Positions 10,078-18,111 of a DNA stretch of 64,000 nt are shown piece after piece. Source of the stretch: Diaphorobacter aerolatus. Its GTDB lineage: Bacteria; Pseudomonadota; Gammaproteobacteria; Burkholderiales; Burkholderiaceae_C. Where the stretch lies: NCBI RefSeq assembly GCF_014489535.1, contig NZ_CP060783.1, positions 3,803,501 to 3,867,500 on the forward strand. Direction: 5' to 3'. The translations under genes and the position numbers were made by a program. Position 1 is the stretch's first letter, and every line of letters begins with the position of its first letter. The notes beneath the pieces were generated by a model. That model saw only the letters and a program-made list of their open reading frames with translations. It searched no databases and was not told the DNA's origin.

Positions 10078-10302
10078 GGTAGAGATTCTCCTGTGAGAGT
10101 CTCTACTTTTCAGTGCGCTGGTTTCACGGGAGGATTACCATCCAGGCGAGTATGTTGCGCATGCTGCCCGCCCCGCAGGGGTTGAGAGCGGGGCGGGCTG
10201 TCCGATGACGGCCAGCAGCGGTTGTTCAATGCGCCGCTCAAACCACGACCCTTTTTGGATAAGCCAAGGCGATGAATGAGCGGGCACCGTTGTCGCCTGA
10301 AT

Positions 10303-11139
10303 TTACTTTTGAATAAATGCCAACAAGTCAGCATTTATTGCATCGGCATTTTCGGTGTGCATGCCGTGCGAATAGCCCTTGTAGATTTTCAGCTCGCTGT
10401 GTGCCAGCAGTTTGTCTTGCAAGATAGCTGCATTTTCATAGGGTACCACCTGGTCGTTATCGCCTTGCAGCACCAAGGTGGGCACGGTGATTGCTTTCAA
10501 GTCAGCCGTTTGGTCGGTCTCAGAGAAGGCCTTGATGCCTTCGTAATGAGCTTTGGCGCTCCCCATCATGCCTTGGCGCCACCAGTTTTGGATAATGCCT
10601 TGCACAGGTTTGGCACCGGGGCGGTTGTAGCCGTAGAAGGGGCCACTGGGCACATCGATATAAAACTGCGCTCGATTGGCAGCGAGTGCGGTGCGGAAGC
10701 CGTCAAACACTTCCACGGGTGTGCCTCCAGGGTTAGTCGGTGTCTTGACCATTAACGGTGGCACCGAGCTGATCAGCGCTGCCTTCGCTACTCGTCCCTG
10801 GGGCTGACCGAACTGGGCCACATAGCGTGCAACCTGACCACCCCCAGTGGAGTGACCAACGTGGATGGCGTTCTTCAGGTCGAGATGCTCGGCTACCGCC
10901 GAGGCGTCGGCTGCGTAATGGTCCATGTCATGGCCTTCGCTGACCTGGCTGGAGCGACCGTGTCCACGGCGGTCATGCGCAACTACACGAAAGCCATTGG
11001 CAAGGAAGAACAGCATCTGATTGTCCCAGTCGTCAGCGCTCAGTGGCCAACCATGGTGAAAGACGATTGGTTGCGCCTCTTTGGGGCCCCAGTCTTTGTA
11101 GAAAATCTGGACGCCGTCTTTGGTGGTGACAAAGGACAT
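10303..11139 (-). CDS. Alpha/beta hydrolase of the non-heme haloperoxidase/arylesterase type
   Basis: 278 residues, full length for cofactor-free chloroperoxidase-like esterases. The catalytic triad is visible: nucleophile Ser in VGHSTGG, Asp in LQGDNDQVVPYE and His in YKGYSHGMH; the oxyanion motif is FHHGWPLSADDW. GHGRSSQ and the cap residues PFYGYNRPGAKP fit the perhydrolase/haloperoxidase subgroup. It is cytoplasmic, with no signal peptide. It is transcribed divergently from merR, from a promoter with 19-bp spacing inside the MerR-type element at 11328-11358. The natural substrate is unknown; a detoxification role with the neighbouring DJ-1/NmrA operon is inferred from shared control. Confidence 0.88.
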   Translation of the reverse strand: MSFVTTKDGVQIFYKDWGPKEAQPIVFHHGWPLSADDWDNQMLFFLANGFRVVAHDRRGHGRSSQVSEGHDMDHYAADASAVAEHLDLKNAIHVGHSTGGGQVARYVAQFGQPQGRVAKAALISSVPPLMVKTPTNPGGTPVEVFDGFRTALAANRAQFYIDVPSGPFYGYNRPGAKPVQGIIQNWWRQGMMGSAKAHYEGIKAFSETDQTADLKAITVPTLVLQGDNDQVVPYENAAILQDKLLAHSELKIYKGYSHGMHTENADAINADLLAFIQK

Positions 11140-11327
11140 GAAAAACTCCTAGGGGATTGAATAAATTGAGTGGTGCATGGCATTGTGGAAGGTAGAACAA
11201 TGTCATTGCGCTACCGTGTAAGACGATTCCATGGGGCGATGTGCGGGCATGGCCGGGTTGCATTAGGTTGCATTGCTTCCCGAGAACTCATGCCACAAAT
11301 TGACCACGGAATGAAGGTCTCGCAAGT

Positions 11328-11358
11328 ACGATAAGCTTCAAGTCCTATTGAGGGTCAA
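11328..11358 (-). promoter_or_regulatory. MerR-type promoter 1 (19-bp spacer) for the hydrolase
   Basis: On the minus strand TTGACC (11358-11353) and TATCGT (11333-11328) are separated by exactly 19 bp, longer than the optimal 17 and characteristic of MerR-activated promoters. The spacer contains the dyad (C)CTCAA-N6-TTGAAG. The element closely matches promoter 2 at 13561-13591. Confidence 0.75.
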
Positions 11359-11381
11359 GGCACCCTTACCGAAGGTTACGT

Positions 11382-11876
11382 ATGAATATTGGTGAACTGA
11401 GCAAACGCACGGGCCTGTCCACATCACGCATTCGTTTTTATGAGCAAAGCGGCCTGCTGCAAGCGGCTGAGCGTGGCTTGAATGGTTACCGCAGCTACCC
11501 GCCTGAGATGGTGCAGATGCTGGAGCTGATTGCGATTGCGCAAGGCGTGGGCTTTAGCCTGGATGAAATTCGCGCACTATTGCCGCCGGGCCTTCAAGGC
11601 TGGGACCACGAGGCAGTGGTAGGCGCGTTGCGCCAAAAAATTGCCGATATCAAGGCCATGGAGAAAAAACTGCAAACCAGTAAAAAGCAGTTGCAGGCTT
11701 TGTTGACAGATATTGAAGCGCGCCCAGAAAACATGGATTGCCATGACAATGCACGCCGTGTGCTCTCACATGTTCTGGCACAGCAATCCGAATCTTTGAC
11801 CTCCAAAGCAGCGGCTGAAGAAAAAATGGGCAAACTCATGCGCACGGGACACAAGAAGCGGGCAAGCGTGGCTTAG
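11382..11876 (+). CDS. MerR-family transcriptional regulator
   Basis: 164 residues. The N-terminal winged HTH is clear: MNIGELSKRTGLSTSRIRFY, then EQSGLLQAAERGLNGYRSYP, followed by a regulator helix region (LIAIAQGVGFSLDEIRALLP) and a long coiled-coil dimerisation helix (KIADIKAMEKKLQTSKKQLQ). The C-terminal end has one Cys (MDCHD) and lacks the Cys pairs of metal or SoxR sensors, so the signal may be an organic or electrophilic compound; this is inference. It is divergent from the hydrolase and converges with the DJ-1/NmrA operon. Both flanking transcription units have promoters matching MerR control, so it is the probable activator of both. Confidence 0.88.
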   Translation: MNIGELSKRTGLSTSRIRFYEQSGLLQAAERGLNGYRSYPPEMVQMLELIAIAQGVGFSLDEIRALLPPGLQGWDHEAVVGALRQKIADIKAMEKKLQTSKKQLQALLTDIEARPENMDCHDNARRVLSHVLAQQSESLTSKAAAEEKMGKLMRTGHKKRASVA

Positions 11877-11902
11877 GCCTGCGGTAGTTTTGAAACAGGG
11901 CT

Positions 11903-12598
11903 TTAGCGCTTTGTCAAAGCCTGTACCACCTGCTTCGCAGTCGCTTTGGCCGACCCTGGATTTTGCCCGGTGATGAGGCGGCCATCGGCCACCACATATG
12001 AGGTAAAGGGCAGCAAGGCTTTTTGATAGTGCGCACCGCGCGTCTTCATCTCTTGCTCGGCGTTGTAGGGCATGGACTGGGCCACTCCAGCCAGAACTTC
12101 TTCTGTCCAAGAAAAGCCCGTGAGCTGCTTGCCCGCGACCAGCAAAGAGCCATTGCTGAGCCGCGTATTGAGCAGGCCGCAGTAACCGTGGCAAACCGAT
12201 GCGACGATGCCATCTTGCTCCCAGATGCTGCGAGTGATTCGCTGCAGTCCCTCGCTATTGGGAAAATCCCACATCACCGCGTGCCCTCCAGTGAAGTAGA
12301 TTGCATCGAAATCGTTCGCGAGGATATCGGCTGGTGCCGCAGTGTCAGCCAGCAGGGCCATGCACGCTGGGTCACTGAGCCAGGCTTTGGCCGAAGCATC
12401 GAAGAGCGGCCATTTGAGTGCGCGCGGCTCTAGCGGTACGGCGCCACCCAGTGGGCTAACCAATTGCTGCTGGTAACCTTGCGCAGCAAACACATCCCAG
12501 GCATGGGTCAGTTCCGACAGCCACAGCCCTGTGGCGTGCGCAGGGTCGTCGTAGTGAGCGACGTTGGTGACGACATGCAAGATACGTGGCGTACTCAT
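11903..12598 (-). CDS. DJ-1/PfpI-family type 1 glutamine amidotransferase-like protein
   Basis: 231 residues with the Class I amidotransferase-like fold: IYFTGGHAVMWDFPN carries the loop before the nucleophile elbow, and VASVCHGYCG holds the reactive Cys followed by His. FVAAQG- and LVSPLGG-like segments match the Hsp31/YajL-type (glyoxalase III or chaperone) branch. Its start overlaps the end of the NmrA-like gene by four bases (ATGA), so the two are translationally coupled. It is probably induced by the adjacent MerR. A similar gene, 25300-25983, lies elsewhere in the window under LysR. Likely role: removal of reactive aldehydes or stress protection; exact activity unproven. Confidence 0.85.
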   Translation of the reverse strand: MSTPRILHVVTNVAHYDDPAHATGLWLSELTHAWDVFAAQGYQQQLVSPLGGAVPLEPRALKWPLFDASAKAWLSDPACMALLADTAAPADILANDFDAIYFTGGHAVMWDFPNSEGLQRITRSIWEQDGIVASVCHGYCGLLNTRLSNGSLLVAGKQLTGFSWTEEVLAGVAQSMPYNAEQEMKTRGAHYQKALLPFTSYVVADGRLITGQNPGSAKATAKQVVQALTKR

Positions 12599-13521
12599 GA
12601 AGACTCCTGCGCGATTTGCTTCAGGCCCTGTGCGTAGCTGGTGACTGCAAAACTGAGAAAGTGGCGCTTGAACTTGGACGAATCAAACACATTATCGTGT
12701 GCGTAGCGTGGCAGCAGCTCACGCAGTTCGCGCACGGGCTTGGAGACCCAGCCTGCAACCACCATGGCCCAGTGGCGTAGCACCTTGTAGCGCGGCTCAA
12801 CCCCAAAGGTTGTAGCTGCCAAGTTTACAAAAGCCTGATAGGTCAGCCGCTCGTCCCAGCAAGGCAGATGCCAAGTCTGACCATACGCATCTTCTGCATT
12901 CCCAATGGCTGCCATGGCGCGGCTTGCATCGGGTGTCCAAATCAGGGTGCGCAGCTTGTCGTCACGCACAGGAACTTTGGCCTTCTGGCTCGCTTTGAGC
13001 GGGTCAATCACCAGAGTATTGGTAATACTCTGGGTTTTACCAGGGCCATAAAACTCTGGTGCGCGGGCAATAGCGACGGGTATATCGCCGCGTTGCATCT
13101 CAGCCAGCACCATCTCGGCCATCAAGGCACGCACGCGTCCCTTGCGACCCACAGGTGCAAAACCGGTTTCCTCGGTCTGCCGCTGCGCGTTTTGCGGGTA
13201 CATGTAGGTGTTGTCAAAGTAGACAAATTTGGCATCCGCTGCCCGCGTGGCATCGAGTGCGTTGCGCAACATGGTAGGAAATTGCCTTTCCCATAACTCG
13301 GTGTCCGGTGGCAGCCCAGCGGTGAAATAGACGACTTCGCTACCACGTACTGCGTCCAGGGTTTGCGCAGCATTCATTAAGTCGGCCGAGACTAGCTCAT
13401 CCCTATCGTTTACCTTGCGCGGATTACGGCTGACTAGGCGCAAATTCTGTGTGTAGTTGCGGTTCAATTCGCGTGCCAGCTCCACTGCGATTTGGCCATT
13501 GGCCCCCAAAATGGTTTGCAT
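12595..13521 (-). CDS. NAD(P)-binding NmrA/epimerase-like oxidoreductase
   Basis: 308 residues. The N-terminal Rossmann motif is ILGANGQIAVELARELN, a GxxGxxG form (GANGQIA) slightly degenerate compared with extended SDRs. VYFDNTYMYP replaces the usual catalytic YxxxK area, and IARAPEFYGPGKTQ matches the substrate-side PxxxYGPG segment of NAD-dependent epimerases and atypical SDRs. It is the first gene of a two-gene operon with the DJ-1-like protein and is preceded by the MerR-type promoter at 13561-13591. Substrate unknown; a redox role in an electrophile response is inferred from context. Confidence 0.8.
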   Translation of the reverse strand: MQTILGANGQIAVELARELNRNYTQNLRLVSRNPRKVNDRDELVSADLMNAAQTLDAVRGSEVVYFTAGLPPDTELWERQFPTMLRNALDATRAADAKFVYFDNTYMYPQNAQRQTEETGFAPVGRKGRVRALMAEMVLAEMQRGDIPVAIARAPEFYGPGKTQSITNTLVIDPLKASQKAKVPVRDDKLRTLIWTPDASRAMAAIGNAEDAYGQTWHLPCWDERLTYQAFVNLAATTFGVEPRYKVLRHWAMVVAGWVSKPVRELRELLPRYAHDNVFDSSKFKRHFLSFAVTSYAQGLKQIAQESS

Positions 13522-13560
13522 ATCAACCTTTATGGCACTTTGTGTGATGAGAGGATAAGA

Positions 13561-13591
13561 ATCTTAAGCTTCAAGCTTGGTTGAAGGTCAA
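13561..13591 (-). promoter_or_regulatory. MerR-type promoter 2 (19-bp spacer) for the NmrA/DJ-1 operon
   Basis: On the minus strand TTGACC (13591-13586) and TAAGAT (13566-13561) are 19 bp apart. The spacer holds a perfect dyad CTTCAA-N6-TTGAAG. Aligned over 28 bases with promoter 1, 22 positions are identical by eye. This supports a shared regulator, most simply the MerR protein encoded at 11382. Confidence 0.78.
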
Positions 13592-13926
13592 GCGGTGGAG
13601 CTATATGTCCTTGATATCAGGTCGAAGAAAACTTGCTGGCTTTCTGTAAAGAATTAGTTTCTCCAACATGCTGGGGAGGTAAACGCCGGTGCTTGCCTGG
13701 GGGCAGACGGTGAATGGCCGCTTGGCGCAAAAATGAAGGACCGGTGTGGCCCTCGTCTGCTGTCCTCAGCGGATCCGCCAAATCTGCAGACCCGGCGTCA
13801 GAGCTTTGGCGATATCGAGCTCGCAGGACCGAGAACCCAGCCTCACTGTCGCCACCCGAGCCGCTGTAGTGGTCCACACAGGATTCCGCCGCACGCTATC
13901 CACCCATTTCACAAAATCCGTGTTAC
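13592..13926. other. Intergenic region before tRNA-Ser, no gene recognised
   Basis: About 335 bp between the MerR-controlled operon and the tRNA. Short open frames occur on both strands but none has a ribosome-binding site with recognisable protein features. It may hold decayed sequence; I see no inverted repeats or known element. Confidence 0.4.
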
Positions 13927-13958
13927 TTGCTGAGGGTACACAATTTGCCTGCTATAAT
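13927..13958 (+). promoter_or_regulatory. Promoter of tRNA-Ser (extended -10)
   Basis: A perfect TATAAT at 13953-13958 is preceded by TGC, forming an extended -10 (TGCTATAAT) 17 bp upstream of the mature tRNA. A weak -35-like TTGCTG at 13927 is 20 bp away, so the extended -10 probably dominates. Confidence 0.65.
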
Positions 13959-13975
13959 GCTAGCTTCGACACTGC

Positions 13976-14065
<90 letters not shown>

Positions 14066-14071
14066 AGATAC

Positions 14072-14117
14072 AAACCGCTTGAATGCTATTCATCAGATAG
14101 CTTCAAGCGGTTTTTTT
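14072..14117 (+). terminator. Rho-independent terminator after tRNA-Ser
   Basis: AAACCGCTTGAA at 14072-14083 pairs with TTCAAGCGGTTT at 14102-14113, extended inward by GCTAT/ATAGC (one bulged T), and is followed by seven T (14111-14117). A very strong hairpin. Confidence 0.9.
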
Positions 14118-14240
14118 GTGTGTTGAGCGAACAGGTTGTACCGGTTGGATCGTCATCGGATTCCGCGAATCAGGCTGTCCGGGTTGTTGCATCGCGCGGC
14201 ATTGCGTTCAATAGTTCGTCACCACGAAGGGAATCGCGGC

Positions 14241-14402
14241 CCGGATCGCCCGCTGCACCTGATCATTCCCTATGCGGTGGGCGGAACCACCGAGGTGATC
14301 GGCGGGACCCGCCGATGGCTACACGTTTGTCATGATACGGTGGAGCGCTCCAACCAGTCCTGGGCCAAGCTCCTCAAGCACATTCGATTTGAAAAACTCT
14401 GA
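14241..14402 (+). pseudogene. Decayed Bug/TctC-type periplasmic receptor remnant
   Basis: One frame reads RPLHLIIPYAVGGTTEVIG, the signature start of mature Bug (tripartite tricarboxylate transporter substrate-binding) proteins. The next bases in another frame give ADGYTFVMI, a motif normally ~60 residues further on. The original frame then closes with SWAKLLKHIRFEKL, similar to Bug C-termini. About 270 of ~320 codons are missing, so this is an internally deleted relic. It sits just upstream of the enoyl-CoA hydratase gene and downstream of the tRNA terminator. An intact Bug gene is at 33458-34435. Confidence 0.6.
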
Positions 14403-14415
14403 TCGGAACGCCCCC

Positions 14416-15189
14416 ATGTATTCGCAGATCACCTTTCCCACACCCGCCATCGCCGTGCTCACGATCACCGATGCGGGCGCGCTCAATGTGTTGGGCACGC
14501 CGGTCATTCAAGGCTTGATTCAGGCGCTTGGCGAGCTTGCCGAAAACCAGGAATTGCACTGCCTGGTGCTGCGCGGCTCGGGTTCGCGCGCCTTTGTTGC
14601 GGGTGCCGACATCAAGGAACTGTCGCAACTGAATGCGAGCACGGGGCGTGCGTTCATCGGCGGGTTGCGCGATCTGTGCAATGCGGTGCGCCACTTTCCG
14701 GTGCCGGTCATCGTGCGGCTCGAAGGGCACACCCTCGGCGGCGGTCTGGAGTTGGCCATGGCCGGAGACCTGCGCATCGCCGCAGACAACGCGGTGGTCG
14801 GTATGCCCGAGGTCAAGGTTGGCATTCCCTCGGTGATCCATGCGGCGATGATGCCTGCGCAGATAGGTACGACGCGCGCCGCCTGGTTGCTCTTGACCGG
14901 TGAAAACATTCCCGCAACGCAGGCACGCGATTGGGGCCTGATCAACGAGTGCGTGCCACAGGATCAGCTCGATGAACGCATCATGCAGGTTGCGGTCGGG
15001 CTGGCGCAGATCGGTCCGGTCGTGCTGCGCCAGCAAAAGCGTTTGCTGCGTCGCTGGGAACGCATGACGCTCGATGCGGCGGTTGACGACAGCATTGCGG
15101 AGTTCGGCGAGGCCTTCAAGACCGGGGAGCCGCAGCATCACATGAATGCGTTTCTGGAGCGGAAAAAAGCTGCATCGAAACCGGATTGA
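14416..15189 (+). CDS. Enoyl-CoA hydratase/isomerase family protein
   Basis: 257 residues from ATG 14416, the usual crotonase length. The oxyanion-hole segments AFVAGADIKEL and GHTLGGGLELAMAGDLRIAA are intact. Both catalytic-type Glu positions are present (GGGLEL and MPEVKVGIPSV), so hydratase activity is plausible. It would hydrate a 2-enoyl-CoA in the cytoplasm, in fatty-acid or aromatic degradation. Downstream lie SDR, EamA and SDR genes in the same direction; the gaps of 120-160 bp make a single operon uncertain. The decayed Bug receptor in front suggests a former catabolic cluster with its own uptake protein. Confidence 0.88.
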   Translation: MYSQITFPTPAIAVLTITDAGALNVLGTPVIQGLIQALGELAENQELHCLVLRGSGSRAFVAGADIKELSQLNASTGRAFIGGLRDLCNAVRHFPVPVIVRLEGHTLGGGLELAMAGDLRIAADNAVVGMPEVKVGIPSVIHAAMMPAQIGTTRAAWLLLTGENIPATQARDWGLINECVPQDQLDERIMQVAVGLAQIGPVVLRQQKRLLRRWERMTLDAAVDDSIAEFGEAFKTGEPQHHMNAFLERKKAASKPD

Positions 15190-15347
15190 ACGAACGCGGC
15201 AAGCGCGCGCATCTGACGCGCTTGCATTGCAGCCGCATGCATGAGCATCCCGCCGTCGTGCATGGAAATCGGGAGAATCTCCCTTCAAGATGCCATGATC
15301 GGCGCATCGTTTTTTCATTTCCCCATGCAAGCGAAAGGCCGTTGCTC

Positions 15348-16040
15348 ATGACTTCTCCAATCAAGGTCGCCCTCGTCACCGGTGCGAGTGGCGCGCTGGG
15401 TTCCGCCGTGGTGATGCATCTGCTGGATCAGGGATATCAGGTCGTGGCGCTGGAGCGGCGGCCCGAGAAAATTCAGGAGCGCTTTGGTGATGCGAATGCC
15501 CGCCTTCTCGCGCTTGCCTGTGACGTGACCGACACGGCAAGTTGCAAGGCTGCCTGTGCAGAGGCCACGCAACGCTTTGGGCGCATCGACGTGCTGTGCA
15601 ATATAGCGGGCGGGTTCAGCATGGGGCCCTCGATTGCCGAGGACGCCATCGCGCAATACGAGCATCTGATGGCGTTGAATGCGGGCTCGGTCTTCAAGAT
15701 GATGCATTGCGTCGTGCCCACCATGGTCGCGCAGCGTGCCGGCAGCATCGTCAACGTCGGCGCGCAGTCGGCACTGACCGGGCAGGCCAGCATGACGGCC
15801 TACTGCGCATCGAAGAGTGCCGTGATCCGCATGACAGAATCATTCGCCGCCGAATTCAAATCGCAGGGAGTGCGGGTCAATTGCGTGTTGCCGCGCACCA
15901 TCGACACGCCACAGAACCGCAAGGACATGCCCGACGCGGATTTCACGCAATGGACGTCTCCCGAGAAGATCGCGCAGACGATGGGTTTTCTCGCATCGGA
16001 GCAATCGGCGGCTGTCAACGGGGCCAGCGTGGCCGTGTGA
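15348..16040 (+). CDS. SDR-family NAD(P)-dependent oxidoreductase
   Basis: 230 residues from ATG 15348. The cofactor motif is VALVTGASGALGSAV (TGxxxxxG form) with ERR after beta-2. NIAGG takes the place of NNAG, the catalytic Ser is in VGAQSALTG, and YCASK holds the catalytic Tyr and Lys. It lacks the usual ~15 extra residues near the C-terminus and is short for the family (usually ~250), but it has all the catalytic elements. Same direction as the enoyl-CoA hydratase, so a role in oxidising or reducing a hydroxyacyl intermediate is possible but unproven. Confidence 0.87.
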   Translation: MTSPIKVALVTGASGALGSAVVMHLLDQGYQVVALERRPEKIQERFGDANARLLALACDVTDTASCKAACAEATQRFGRIDVLCNIAGGFSMGPSIAEDAIAQYEHLMALNAGSVFKMMHCVVPTMVAQRAGSIVNVGAQSALTGQASMTAYCASKSAVIRMTESFAAEFKSQGVRVNCVLPRTIDTPQNRKDMPDADFTQWTSPEKIAQTMGFLASEQSAAVNGASVAV

Positions 16041-16164
16041 TGAATCTTTTTGCGGGAGGCGTCGAATGCCGCTGTACATCGTCACTGTGTCAGTTGACGA
16101 TGCCTGCCCTGTCGTGATGCGGACAGCACGGCCGGGTGCGCCCCTTCATAATTGGTGACAACGA

Positions 16165-17163
16165 TTGTCGTTTCTTCACCGATTGGTTTTCGTGCCTTCT
16201 CCTTCTGCCTCTCCGTCTCCATCTGCGGCTTCGCCCGCCATATCATCTTCGCGGGTCACCGAGCCCTCTAAGGGCGTTGCGGCGGGGCTGATCCTCGGCA
16301 TGGTGGGTGCGATTGCCTTTAGCGGCAAAGCCATCATCGTCAAGCTCGCGTATCGCCATGGCGTGGATGCGGTCACGTTGATCATGTTGCGCATGTTGTT
16401 TGCGCTGCCGTTCTTTGTGATCATGGCCTGGTGGTCGAGTCGCGGCAAGCCGGCGCTCACGCGGCGCGATTGGCTGGGGGTGATCGGCCTCGGATTCTCG
16501 GGGTACTACCTCGCGAGCTTTCTCGATTTTGCAGGGCTGGCCTATATCACCGCGGGGCTCGAGCGGCTGATCCTGTATCTCAGCCCGACCCTCGTCGTGG
16601 GGCTTGGCTGGCTGCTCTATCGCCGCCGCATCACCAGGGTGCAGGCGCTTGGCATGTTCATCAGTTATGTGGGCGTGCTGGCGGTGTTCGGGCAGGAGGT
16701 CCGGCTTCAGGGTAGCAGCGTGGTTTGGGGCGTGTTTCTGGTGTTTCTCTCAGCCGTGAGCTATGCGATCTATCTGGTCTACAGCGGCGAGATGGTGCGC
16801 CGACTGGGCTCGCTGCGGCTTGTGGGACTGGCCACTTCGGTGGCGTGCATCTGCTGCATCCTGCAATTCGTACTGCTGAGGCCGCTGTCCACCGCGTTTG
16901 CCGTCGCACCGCAGGTCGTCTGGCTCTCCGTGCTCAATGCGGTGCTGTGTACGGTGGTGCCGGTGCTGCTCACGATGATGGCAATCGAGCGCATTGGCTC
17001 GGCGATGGTGTCGCAGACCGGGCTGATCGGGCCGTTATCGACGGTGCTCATGGGTGTCTGGCTGCTCGATGAGCCATTCACCACGGGGATTGCGCTCGGC
17101 ACGGCGCTGGTGATCGCCGGGATATTCGTGTTCACACGCGCTGGTGTGCACGCCAGACGCTAG
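16165..17163 (+). CDS. EamA/DMT-superfamily transporter
   Basis: Inner-membrane protein of up to 332 residues with ten hydrophobic segments arranged as two EamA repeats (first: LILGMVGAIAFSGKAIIVKL to MFISYVGVLAVFG; second: GVFLVFLSAVSYAIYLVY to ALVIAGIFVFTRAG). Family members export metabolites or amino acids; the substrate is not evident. The Ser/Pro-rich first ~30 residues are atypical. Possible starts are TTG 16165 and GTG 16192; neither has a good ribosome-binding site, so the N-terminus is uncertain. Confidence 0.85.
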   Translation: MSFLHRLVFVPSPSASPSPSAASPAISSSRVTEPSKGVAAGLILGMVGAIAFSGKAIIVKLAYRHGVDAVTLIMLRMLFALPFFVIMAWWSSRGKPALTRRDWLGVIGLGFSGYYLASFLDFAGLAYITAGLERLILYLSPTLVVGLGWLLYRRRITRVQALGMFISYVGVLAVFGQEVRLQGSSVVWGVFLVFLSAVSYAIYLVYSGEMVRRLGSLRLVGLATSVACICCILQFVLLRPLSTAFAVAPQVVWLSVLNAVLCTVVPVLLTMMAIERIGSAMVSQTGLIGPLSTVLMGVWLLDEPFTTGIALGTALVIAGIFVFTRAGVHARR

Positions 17164-17233
17164 GGCTGGCTCACCCAACGTGGGTTGCGGGAGCAACCTT
17201 ATTATTGACCGCATCGCACAAGGAGATATGCAC

Positions 17234-18034
17234 ATGGATCTGGGAATTTCTGGGCGCTGGGCGCTGGTATCGGGAGCGAGCAAGGGACTGGGCTTTGGCT
17301 GTGCCGACGCGCTGGTGGCCGAGGGCGTGAATGTGATCGTCGTGGCGCGCACTGCCGACGCCATCGAGGCGGCGGGCGAGCGTCTGCGTTCGCGCGCCGC
17401 GCAAGGGGCGAAGGTGATTGCCGTGGCCGCCGACATCACCACGCAGGCGGGTCGCGATGCGGCGTTTTCTGCCGTGGGCGGCCCCGGGGTGAATCTCGAT
17501 ATCGTCGTGACCAATGCGGGCGGCCCGCCGACCGGTGACTTTCGTGATTGGAATCGTGAAGCGTGGATCAAGGCGGTCGATGCGAACATGCTCACGCCCA
17601 TCGAGATGATCAAGGCAACGGTCGACGGCATGGCGGCGCGTGGCTTTGGCCGCATCGTCAACATCACGTCGAGCGCGGTAAAGGCCCCCATCGACGTGCT
17701 CGGCCTGTCCAATGGCGCGCGCAGCGGATTGACGGGATTCGTGGCGGGACTCGCGCGCAGCCCGATTGCGGGCAAGGGCGTGACGATCAACAATCTTCTG
17801 CCGGGCAAGTTCGACACGGATCGACTGGCCTCCACGCTCGGCGCGGCGGCGCAGAAGTCGGGCAAGCCAACCGATGAGGTGCGTGCGATGCAGGCCGCGC
17901 AAGTACCTGTCAAGCGCTTTGGCACGCCGCAGGAGTTTGGTGCGATCTGCGCGTTTCTGTGCAGCACGCATGCGGCCTACATCACAGGGCAGAACGTATT
18001 GGTCGATGGGGGCCTCTACCCGGGCACCTTCTGA
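17234..18034 (+). CDS. Atypical SDR-family oxidoreductase lacking the YxxxK pair
   Basis: 266 residues. ATG 17234 is preferred because AGGAG (17221-17225) lies 8 bp upstream; ATG 17228 is too close to it. The Rossmann motif ALVSGASKGLGFGCADALV and TNAGG are intact, as are SS of the catalytic Ser region and a C-terminal LVDGGLYPGTF. However, the position of the catalytic Tyr/Lys reads VLGLSNGARSGL, so Tyr is absent and Lys is replaced by Arg. This matches a known SDR subgroup near FabG and Bug clusters whose members lack the canonical tetrad. Its reaction is therefore uncertain and it may be non-classical or regulatory. Ends before a shared terminator. Confidence 0.85.
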   Translation: MDLGISGRWALVSGASKGLGFGCADALVAEGVNVIVVARTADAIEAAGERLRSRAAQGAKVIAVAADITTQAGRDAAFSAVGGPGVNLDIVVTNAGGPPTGDFRDWNREAWIKAVDANMLTPIEMIKATVDGMAARGFGRIVNITSSAVKAPIDVLGLSNGARSGLTGFVAGLARSPIAGKGVTINNLLPGKFDTDRLASTLGAAAQKSGKPTDEVRAMQAAQVPVKRFGTPQEFGAICAFLCSTHAAYITGQNVLVDGGLYPGTF

Positions 18035-18061
18035 CGTTGCGCTGAGCAGCCTGCGCAATGA

Positions 18062-18092
18062 AAAACGCCCGTGCATTTCTGCCGGGCGTTTT
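18062..18092. terminator. Bidirectional terminator between convergent genes
   Basis: AAAACGCCCG (18062-18071) pairs with CGGGCGTTTT (18083-18092). A/T tracts flank both sides, so it can serve both the SDR (plus) and the BPSS1780-type gene (minus). Confidence 0.85.
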
Positions 18093-18111
18093 GCGTCGTG
18101 GATTCCAGCGT

